Shown one piece after another: positions 1 to 4,137 of a DNA stretch of 11,898 nt. How positions within the stretch are numbered: position 1 is the stretch's first letter; each line of letters opens with the position of its first letter. The stretch is from RGIG4608 sp045606265. GTDB lineage: Bacteria > Bacillota > Clostridia > Oscillospirales > CAG-272. The notes under the pieces are model-generated. The model did no database searches. It was not told the origin of the DNA and worked only from the letters and a program-made list of their open reading frames with translations. The position numbers and the translations under genes were made by a program. The stretch spans positions 1 through 11,898 of the forward strand of contig JAZURO010000241.1 in the NCBI GenBank assembly GCA_045606265.1, given 5' to 3'.

Positions 1-30
1 TGTGCGGTTGGCTGACCTAAAGGCTAAATC

Positions 31-42
31 GGTGCCACGAAG
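31..42 (+). repeat. 12-nt direct repeat GGTGCCACGAAG, copy 1
   Basis: The same 12 bases recur at 628-639, but the flanks of the two copies differ. In both places the ten bases TGCCACGAAG can form a loop closed by G-C/G-U pairs (31-32 with 43-44 here; 625-629 with 640-644 in the second copy). A conserved loop on different stems suggests a loop used for tertiary or intermolecular RNA contact; this is inference. Confidence 0.5.
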
Positions 43-195
43 CCATTCAGATATACGCCCTTGTGGAGGCTGACGCTGAGGTGCAGACAAGTAAAAGACC
101 GAGTTATTATTGGAGAAAACGCGAGTGGTGAAGATTGACGACGACACGCCAACAATAGCGCAGACAGTCTTCAATTGTTGAGTACGGATAAAGCA

Positions 196-209
196 GCAGT
201 GGTAAATGG
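196..209 (+). repeat. 14-nt direct repeat GCAGTGGTAAATGG, copy 1
   Basis: These 14 bases are repeated exactly at 678-691, where they form the D-arm-like part of a tRNA-like remnant. The sequence resembles a tRNA D arm (AGTGGTAAA). Here it is not followed by recognisable anticodon or T arms, so it may be a tRNA relic or a shared RNA module. Confidence 0.45.
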
Positions 210-627
210 AGTTAGATGAACAGCCGATAAAGTGAGGGATGTTCCCCGCAACGCTCATCCATCCAAGGGTGGAAAGAGCTGAGACTTCGTATCTTAGGGA
301 TGCGATTTCGTTATACAAAAGTACAGAAGGCTAAGTACTTTTATGCAAGGTATGTAGAATACCGTGTAATTTTGCCTGCGTAGTGGTTGCAAACACGAAA
401 AGGATGAAGCCTTCAGAAGTGGTGGTAGCATCATCCCACCTATAAACAGGATGCATCTCTCTTGAGACGAGTGACGGTTCTGACTCGTCGGTAAAATAAA
501 AATTGACCGAGTGGAGAGATTGAGCGATGAAGCATATTTCCGGTTTGACTTCGGTTTTATGTGGAGCTTCTTTAGGGTTCGATGCTAACCGCAGGTCAAA
601 TAGCGAAAGCGAAAGAAAAGTATCAGG

Positions 628-639
628 GGTGCCACGAAG
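628..639 (+). repeat. 12-nt direct repeat GGTGCCACGAAG, copy 2
   Basis: This is the second copy of the motif at 31-42. Here bases 625-629 (AGGGG) pair with 640-644 (TCCTT), presenting TGCCACGAAG as a ten-base loop. It lies near the 3' end of the candidate structured RNA. Confidence 0.5.
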
Positions 640-667
640 TCCTTTGAGCAACTGCAGGCAATATTAA

Positions 668-717
668 GGAGAATAGCGCAGTGGTAAATGGCAGGAACCA
701 GCCCCAACTCTCCGCCA
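668..717 (+). pseudogene. Truncated tRNA-like element lacking an anticodon arm
   Basis: The 50-nt stretch begins GGAGA (668-672), which pairs with TCTCC (709-713), and is followed by GCCA like a tRNA 3' end. After the acceptor comes a D-arm-like AGCGCAGTGGTAAA. A normal tRNA needs about 75 nt, and no anticodon or T arm can be drawn, so this is a relic, an internally deleted tRNA, or a tRNA mimic ending the upstream RNA. Bases CTCC (710-713) could also pair with GGAG in the Shine-Dalgarno site of the following ORF. Confidence 0.35.
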
Positions 718-730
718 AAGGAGGATAGAT

Positions 731-916
731 ATGACGCTAAAAGAATATCAAGAGGCAATCAAGAAAGCAACAACGAAAGAAGAATTACGCCAGATAAGTT
801 ATAAGGCGTTTCTTCAAGACGACAACGCTCTTCGTGGCAAACGCAGTTTGTATGACAAGGTGATAACGTTATGCGTCAGTCGCGAGATAGAACTCGGTCT
901 TATCCAAATAATGTAG
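731..916 (+). CDS. Small protein of unknown function (61 aa)
   Basis: The start ATG is well supported by AAAGGAGG about five bases upstream (718-725). The predicted protein is short, soluble and charged, begins with a helix-forming stretch (MTLKEYQEAIKKATTKEELR), has no membrane segment and has no motif I recognise. It sits between the candidate structured RNA and the tRNA array. Its TAG stop (914-916) lies within the first bases of tRNA-Trp (from 913), so the gene and tRNA share sequence; RNase P cleavage of the tRNA 5' end would remove the stop codon from the message. I judge it a real gene because of the strong ribosome binding site, but the function is unknown. Confidence 0.6.
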   Translation: MTLKEYQEAIKKATTKEELRQISYKAFLQDDNALRGKRSLYDKVITLCVSREIELGLIQIM

Positions 917-984
917 GTATGGTGTAACGGTAACACGGCAGTCTCCAAAACTGTAAGATGGGAGTTCGAATCTCTCTGCCTATG
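913..984 (+). tRNA. tRNA-Trp (anticodon CCA)
   Basis: The cloverleaf is complete: acceptor 913-919 with 977-983, D stem GTGT/ACAC, anticodon stem 938-942/950-954, anticodon CCA at 945-947, and T arm GGGAG-TTCGAAT-CTCTC. The acceptor contains two G-U pairs including the terminal one. It is the only tRNA here without an encoded CCA tail. Its first bases overlap the stop codon of the preceding ORF, and it is separated from the next tRNA by one base. Confidence 0.9.
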
Positions 985-985
985 C

Positions 986-1062
986 GGGACGTTAGCTCAG
1001 TTGGTTAGAGCCACCGGCTCATAACCGGTAGGTCTAAGGTTCGACTCCTTAACGTCCCACCA
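986..1062 (+). tRNA. tRNA-Met (elongator) or tRNA-Ile2 (anticodon CAT)
   Basis: Acceptor GGGACGT (986-992) pairs with ACGTCCC and is followed by A and an encoded CCA. The anticodon stem ACCGG/CCGGT holds loop CTCATAA with anticodon CAT at 1020-1022, and the T arm is TAAGG-TTCGACT-CCTTA. The first acceptor pair is G-C, which argues against an initiator tRNA (these have a mismatch there). Whether the C34 is modified to lysidine, which would make it an isoleucine tRNA, cannot be seen from sequence. Confidence 0.92.
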
Positions 1063-1210
1063 GCCCTGCTCATTCAAAAAGTTTCCTTGCAGGGGTTGTT
1101 AAAGGAAGCCTTCCGCTACGGTTAATGGTTCAAATTCTACCGGCAATAAAACAATAGAAGCCTCGCAAGGTGCAAGCGTTCCAATAAGGTGTTCAGCGGA
1201 TTACATATAT
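1063..1210 (+). pseudogene. tRNA spacer with a possible degenerate tRNA (1087-1146)
   Basis: Bases 1087-1093 (TTGCAGG) can pair at six of seven positions with 1140-1146 (CCGGCAA). A D-stem/loop with GG at the canonical distance follows, and a TTCAAAT T-loop-like motif comes later. The element is about 60 nt, no five-pair anticodon or T stem can be drawn, and about 11 nt of the central part seems missing. An alternative hairpin pairs 1064-1069 (CCCTGC) with 1089-1094 (GCAGGG). It is probably a relic or a structured spacer; no gene is visible. Confidence 0.3.
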
Positions 1211-1286
1211 GCTGGTGTAGCTCAGTTGGTAGAGCAGTTGATTTGTAATCAACCGGTCGTGGGTTCGAGTCCCACCATCAGCTCCA
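1211..1286 (+). tRNA. tRNA-Thr (anticodon TGT)
   Basis: The cloverleaf is canonical: acceptor GCTGGTG with CATCAGC, D arm AGCTC/GAGC, anticodon stem GTTGA/TCAAC with loop TTTGTAA (anticodon 1244-1246), T arm GTGGG-TTCGAGT-CCCAC, discriminator T and encoded CCA. Confidence 0.95.
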
Positions 1287-1778
1287 AAAGTGTTGCAGAT
1301 GTGAATATAGGCGGTGACAATGACGCGACGAAAGTCGTGGTGCCAATATCGTGAGCACAATAACACGGGAGCTGCTCCTATGGCTGAAGGCTCCTTGCAA
1401 CATTCATACAGATGAGAAGAAAGCAACTCTCTGCTGGCGGTGAAATGATATATCTTCCAGCCGTACTAAAACGTATTAGGCATTTGTATGACGTTAAGCC
1501 CTCTACCGACACGTTAGATCGGGGTAAGCACATCAGAGAGGATATGGTACTACGAGAGTGCAGATTACATACTTAGCGGGCAATTGGTAACTTAGCCGGT
1601 GGTGTGCATCGGTTAGCGAACTGCAAGAGCGTATAGGTTACTGAAGCGGCGCGGCAATCGTTTGCAAGTAAATAACTTTAATGACTTGAGGAGTGGACGA
1701 GGTGTGGCTACGGAGACCAACCAACGGTGTTGAGCGTAAGTAGAGTTGTTAACCTTGTTTGCTTGTGAACATTGTTAC
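1287..1778 (+). ncRNA. Candidate structured noncoding RNA between tRNA-Thr and tRNA-Ser
   Basis: This 492-nt stretch within the tRNA array has no credible ORF. The helices I see are: 1290-1297/1396-1403 (8 bp, closing the 5' domain); 1310-1312/1342-1344; 1324-1329/1334-1339 capped by a GAAA tetraloop; 1368-1372/1390-1394; 1433-1437/1457-1461; 1470-1474/1491-1495; CCTCT/AGAGG enclosing CCGA/TCGG (about 1500-1535); 1594-1601/1607-1614 (8 bp); and 1665-1669/1684-1688. Hairpins with GNRA loops, long closing helices and the tRNA neighbourhood point to an ornate phage RNA of the GOLLD/ROOL type or something similar. It could be one RNA or two. Family membership is inference. Confidence 0.5.
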
Positions 1779-1865
1779 GGAGAGTTAGCCTAATGGTAAG
1801 GCAGCAGTCTTGAAAACTGCCGTCACCGAAAGGTGTTCAGGGTTCGAGTCCCTGACTCTCCGCCA
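1779..1865 (+). tRNA. tRNA-Ser (anticodon TGA)
   Basis: Acceptor GGAGAGT pairs with ACTCTCC, followed by G and an encoded CCA. The anticodon stem GCAGT/ACTGC holds loop CTTGAAA with anticodon TGA at 1811-1813. The long variable arm with a CACC-GAAA-GGTG hairpin is the class II hallmark of serine tRNAs. The T arm is AGGG-TTCGAGT-CCCT. Confidence 0.95.
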
Positions 1866-1868
1866 TAT

Positions 1869-1955
1869 GCCAGAGTGGCGGAATTGGCAGACGCACCAGA
1901 CTCAAAATCTGGCGGTGGCAACACCGTGTGGGTTCAAGTCCCATCTTTGGTACCA
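1869..1955 (+). tRNA. tRNA-Leu (anticodon CAA)
   Basis: This is a class II tRNA. Acceptor GCCAGAG pairs with CTTTGGT (terminal G-U and one internal G-U), followed by A and an encoded CCA. Anticodon stem CCAGA/TCTGG holds loop CTCAAAA with anticodon CAA at 1903-1905. The variable arm GGTGGCAACACC forms a hairpin, and the T loop is TTCAAGT. Confidence 0.93.
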
Positions 1956-2104
1956 AGCGCTACGGCGGTCGGCGTCCTGAAAAGGTTAAAGATCGCCCCA
2001 CATAAAATCTATGCACCTGTACCCTTGAGAAACTCGTATCAGGTATTTTACCGTGGATAAGCAGGTGCGTGTGAAATAAAAGGGTAAGAGAATAAGCACA
2101 ACAC
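1956..2104 (+). ncRNA. Candidate small structured RNA with overlapping helices
   Basis: The 149-nt tRNA spacer has no gene. A 7-bp helix 1964-1970/1991-1997 encloses CCT-GAAA-AGG (1976-1985), a GNRA-capped hairpin. Next, GCACCTG (2013-2019) pairs perfectly with CAGGTGC (2062-2068), and the adjacent TACCCTT (2020-2026) pairs perfectly with AAGGGTA (2080-2086); the two cross and would form a pseudoknot. Inside lie GAG-AAA-CTC (2027-2035) and GGTA-TTT-TACC (2042-2052). With no nucleotide joining the two 5' strands, the helices may instead alternate. Confidence 0.45.
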
Positions 2105-2179
2105 TGGGGTATCGCCAAGCGGTAAGGCATAGGACTTTGACTCCTACATTCGTTGGTTCGAATCCATCTACCCCAGCCA
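2105..2179 (+). tRNA. tRNA-Gln (anticodon TTG)
   Basis: Acceptor TGGGGTA pairs with TACCCCA, followed by G and an encoded CCA. The anticodon stem TAGGA/TCCTA holds loop CTTTGAC with anticodon TTG at 2137-2139. The T arm TTGG-TTCGAAT-CCAT is acceptable. The U1-A72 pair is typical of bacterial glutamine tRNAs. Confidence 0.93.
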
Positions 2180-2429
2180 AAGAAAGACACACACAGCAAC
2201 TTTCAAATTAAATTAACAGGATAGTAAGTATAATGCTATGGGACGTGAGCTCCTAAAACTCACTGATTGCTGGTTTAAGAACCAGATGACTGTCGGCAAA
2301 GTCGAATGATTGAGAATTAAACATTCTCCGTTGCTCTTACGATGTAGCCTGTAGTAAGAAGCGACGTCGCAAGGCTATATCCTCGCCCAACGTCATTGTC
2401 TGGGAAGGATGGCAGTGTGTCTTGGATAT
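2180..2429 (+). ncRNA. Candidate structured spacer RNA with a possible H-type pseudoknot
   Basis: No ORF is credible in this 250-nt spacer. Hairpins seen are 2245-2249/2259-2263, 2270-2275/2280-2285 (CTGGTT-TAAG-AACCAG) and 2312-2317/2323-2328 (GAGAAT/ATTCTC). Next, TCTTAC (2335-2340) pairs with GTAAGA (2354-2359), while 2343-2349 in its loop pairs with 2373-2379 (7 bp including one G-U). This gives a sterically reasonable H-type pseudoknot whose last loop contains the palindrome GCGACGTCGC (2361-2370). A TATAAT at 2229-2234 could be a -10 element, but no good -35 box is seen. Confidence 0.4.
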
Positions 2430-2505
2430 GTTCGCGTAGCTCAGCCGGTAGAGCACCTGACTTTTAATCAGGGAGTCGGAGGTTCGAGTCCTCTCGCGAA
2501 CACCA
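2430..2505 (+). tRNA. tRNA-Lys (anticodon TTT)
   Basis: Acceptor GTTCGCG pairs with CGCGAAC, followed by A and an encoded CCA. The D arm is AGCTC/GAGC. Anticodon stem CCTGA/TCAGG holds loop CTTTTAA with anticodon TTT at 2463-2465. The T arm is GGAGG-TTCGAGT-CCTCT. Confidence 0.95.
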
Positions 2506-2513
2506 TAAATATT

Positions 2514-2545
2514 GCCTCGCTGACCAAACGCTTGGTAACCGAGGC
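2514..2545 (+). other. Strong stem-loop between tRNA-Lys and tRNA-Gly
   Basis: GCCTCG (2514-2519) pairs with CGAGGC (2540-2545), and inside it ACCAA (2523-2527) pairs with TTGGT (2532-2536) around the loop ACGC. No T run follows, so it is more likely a processing or spacer structure than an intrinsic terminator. Confidence 0.45.
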
Positions 2546-2552
2546 TCCCTAT

Positions 2553-2627
2553 GTGGGTATCGTCTAACGGCTAAGACACCTGCCTTCCAAGCAGGGGATG
2601 CGAGTTCGATTCTCGTTACTCACTCCA
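2553..2627 (+). tRNA. tRNA-Gly (anticodon TCC)
   Basis: Acceptor GTGGGTA pairs with TACTCAC (one G-U), followed by T and an encoded CCA. Anticodon stem CCTGC/GCAGG holds loop CTTCCAA with anticodon TCC at 2586-2588. The T arm is CGAG-TTCGATT-CTCG. Confidence 0.94.
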
Positions 2628-2628
2628 C

Positions 2629-2711
2629 GCCCGTGTGGTGGAATTGGTAGACACGCCAGACTTAGGATCTGGTTCGTAAGAGTGAGAGTTCGAGTCCCTC
2701 CACGGGTACCA
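2629..2711 (+). tRNA. tRNA-Leu (anticodon TAG)
   Basis: This is a class II tRNA. Acceptor GCCCGTG pairs with CACGGGT (terminal G-U), followed by A and an encoded CCA. Anticodon stem CCAGA/TCTGG holds loop CTTAGGA with anticodon TAG at 2663-2665. The variable arm is short and the T loop is TTCGAGT. It starts one base after tRNA-Gly ends. Confidence 0.93.
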
Positions 2712-2713
2712 AT

Positions 2714-2788
2714 CGGGGCATAGTTCAATGGTAGAGCTCTCGCTTTGGGAGCGAGATGTTGTGGGTTCGAGTCCCGTTGCTCCGACCA
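2714..2788 (+). tRNA. tRNA-Pro (anticodon TGG)
   Basis: Acceptor CGGGGCA pairs with TGCTCCG, followed by A and an encoded CCA. Anticodon stem CTCGC/GCGAG holds loop TTTGGGA with anticodon TGG at 2746-2748. The T arm is GTGGG-TTCGAGT-CCCGT. This is the last tRNA; the NAD+ gene cluster starts 27 bases later. Confidence 0.95.
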
Positions 2789-2815
2789 AAAAAATCAATA
2801 TAGGAGGATACACTT

Positions 2816-3325
2816 ATGAAGAAAGCTTTAATCGTCATCGATATGCAAAACGACTTTGTGACTGGCGCTTTGGCAAATCCCGCCGCAGAAGCAATCGTAA
2901 AGCCTATCGCAAAGAAAGTTAAGTCATTCGATGGCACAATTATCGCAACCAGAGACACTCACGATGCAGATTATCTGAAATCTCCCGAGGGTGTTAAGCT
3001 TCCCGTAGAGCATTGCATCAAAAACACCGACGGATGGAAGGTTGTTCCCGAGATTGAAGCTGCTATTAAAGCAAAGCAGGACTTCAGATATCTCGATAAG
3101 CCCACCTTCGGTATGCCCAGAGATTGGAATCTCGGCACTTACGACGAGGTTGAGGTTGTAGGAACCTGCACAGACATCTGCGTTGTAAGCAACGTGCTTC
3201 TCTTGAAGGCGCTCTACCCTGCTCTTTCCATCAAGGTTCACGCAAATCTTTGTGCCGGTCTTTCCGAGGAAAAGCATCTCGCGGCATTGGAAGTAATGCG
3301 TAGCTGTCAGGTCGAGGTAGTGTAA
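2816..3325 (+). CDS. pncA: Nicotinamidase (isochorismatase-fold amidohydrolase)
   Basis: This 169-aa protein belongs to the cysteine hydrolase family that converts nicotinamide and water to nicotinate and ammonia. The catalytic triad expected for PncA is visible: Asp9 in VIDMQNDF, Lys95 in LDKPTFG and the nucleophile Cys122 in GTCTDICV. Metal-site candidates are Asp47 and His49 (TRDTHDADY) and His66 (EHC..NT.G). Its length is slightly short for the family. The start has a good AGGAGG site at 2804-2809. Its TAA overlaps the next ATG by one base (TAATG), implying translational coupling. In a phage it would recycle nicotinamide released by NAD+-cleaving defences, and the ammonia it releases is a substrate of the NadE encoded downstream. 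A related isochorismatase-fold amidase is possible, but the NAD+ gene context favours nicotinamidase. Confidence 0.85.
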   Translation: MKKALIVIDMQNDFVTGALANPAAEAIVKPIAKKVKSFDGTIIATRDTHDADYLKSPEGVKLPVEHCIKNTDGWKVVPEIEAAIKAKQDFRYLDKPTFGMPRDWNLGTYDEVEVVGTCTDICVVSNVLLLKALYPALSIKVHANLCAGLSEEKHLAALEVMRSCQVEVV

Positions 3326-4137
3326 TGATTAAACTAAACGACCACGTTATCGAACAGGATTGCTTTGGCGACGGCACTTTAAAGTGTGCCCTGCCGCCGA
3401 TCAATTCCGCAGGCAGTCTTATCGTTATCACTTGGTGTTACGATGACGATGCAGAGTTATTCACCCTCTGGAGCCTTGTTTGCTATATCAGGGACAGATA
3501 CCCTGACATTACGCTGAACTTGGCTATGCCGTACATTCCTCACGCAAGACAAGACCGCGAGGTAAGCCACAGGCTCTTCACTCTGAAGTATTTCGCGAAG
3601 CTGATCAACGCTATGAACTTCCGCAAGGTGTTCGTGTTGGATCCCCACTCGGATGTGTCTATGGCAGTCCTTGATAGAGTTGTTCCTATGCATTCTATCT
3701 TCATTCCCGACATCGATCTCACGAGACATAACGGAGATGTTTATACGGTTATGTATCCCGATGCCGGCGCAGCCAAGAAGTACGGCTCTCAAGAGGATGT
3801 TATCAACCCCATCATAGGAAATAAACATCGCAACGAAGAAGGAAGAATCGACGGTTACGAGCTTCTTAACTTTGTTGAAGGAACCAAGAACGTCATCATC
3901 CGTGATGACATTTGCAGTTACGGTGGTACATTTGTTGCCGCCGCAAAAGAACTGAAGAAGCGCGGAGTTGAAAAGATTATGCTTTACGTTTCTCACTGTG
4001 AAAACAATATTTTGAAAGGCGAAGTTCTTGACTGGATAGATGTGGTATATACGACCGACAGTATTTGTACGGTTCAACACCCAAACGTCCGAATTCTCAA
4101 GAGCTTCAGAACAGGTAAAGTCAATGTACCGAATTAA
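3325..4137 (+). CDS. PRPP-synthetase-like pyrophosphokinase (PRS, or ADP-ribose pyrophosphokinase Adps)
   Basis: This 270-aa protein is of the ribose-phosphate pyrophosphokinase family, shorter than cellular PRS (about 310-320). Visible motifs are the ATP-site FGDG (14-17), PYIPHARQDR (69-78), LDPHSD (105-110), PDAGAAKKYG (145-154), a catalytic flexible loop with Lys167 and Arg169 (NKHR), and the ribose-phosphate loop RDDICSYGGT (193-202), where cellular enzymes have DDxIxTGGT. Cellular PRS makes PRPP from ribose 5-phosphate and ATP. In the phage NARP1 pathway a PRS homologue (Adps) instead pyrophosphorylates ADP-ribose, and it is encoded next to a NAMPT homologue as here. Sequence alone does not tell me which substrate is used. 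It overlaps the previous gene by one base and the next by fourteen. Confidence 0.85.
   Translation: MIKLNDHVIEQDCFGDGTLKCALPPINSAGSLIVITWCYDDDAELFTLWSLVCYIRDRYPDITLNLAMPYIPHARQDREVSHRLFTLKYFAKLINAMNFRKVFVLDPHSDVSMAVLDRVVPMHSIFIPDIDLTRHNGDVYTVMYPDAGAAKKYGSQEDVINPIIGNKHRNEEGRIDGYELLNFVEGTKNVIIRDDICSYGGTFVAAAKELKKRGVEKIMLYVSHCENNILKGEVLDWIDVVYTTDSICTVQHPNVRILKSFRTGKVNVPN

Larger units (their letters stand above)
1..667 (+). ncRNA. Candidate large structured noncoding RNA (boundaries unknown)
   Basis: No convincing gene lies here; the only longer open frame is on the minus strand (331-651), lacks a ribosome binding site and resembles nothing I know. Instead there are many helices: 60-64/87-91; 150-156/174-180; 259-263/268-272 (loop CAAG); 317-324/335-342 (8 bp, AAAAGTAC/GTACTTTT); 349-353/359-363; 364-366 plus 371-375 with 389-393 plus 394-396; 421-425/436-440; 455-461/514-520 (7 bp) enclosing 466-472/483-489 (7 bp); 529-533/566-570 with 533-536/558-561; and a GAAA-capped turn near 603-609. 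Size (about 600 nt), lack of coding and position beside phage tRNAs match what is known of the giant ornate RNAs ROOL and GOLLD. I cannot recall their consensus well enough to assign a family, and the strand is inferred from the neighbours. The left part may belong to a second RNA cut by the window edge. Confidence 0.55.

Noticed and set aside
571..590. T-loop-like AGGGTTCGATGCTAACC as part of a tRNA
   Set aside because: No D arm, anticodon arm or acceptor stem can be placed around it; it fits better as a hairpin in the structured RNA.
331..651. 106-codon open frame on the minus strand
   Set aside because: It has no ribosome binding site and no recognisable motif, runs against all other genes, and overlaps the strongest RNA helices; the inverted structure explains the open frame.
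1193..2199. Open frames of 68-79 codons overlapping the tRNAs on both strands
   Set aside because: They translate tRNA genes (giving the typical DGGTRTHD/GWGRWIRTNE-like strings seen when tRNAs are read as protein) and are not genes.
2241..2300. Class II tRNA around GTGAG-CTCCTAAAA-CTCAC
   Set aside because: The loop has nine bases, no acceptor stem pairs and the following hairpin does not form a T arm.
1..2810. CRISPR array
   Set aside because: The repeated units are tRNAs with differing sequences and irregular spacing; there are no regular repeats and no cas genes.
1..2810. Group I or II intron splitting a tRNA
   Set aside because: All ten tRNAs are complete without an insertion, and no intron core or homing endonuclease is visible in the spacers.
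2616..2958. Open frames across tRNA-Gly, tRNA-Leu, tRNA-Pro and the start of pncA
   Set aside because: They are tRNA translations or shadows of the nicotinamidase gene.
3457..4080. 207-codon minus-strand frame opposite the PRS-like gene
   Set aside because: It lies wholly within a well-conserved gene on the other strand and has no ribosome binding site.
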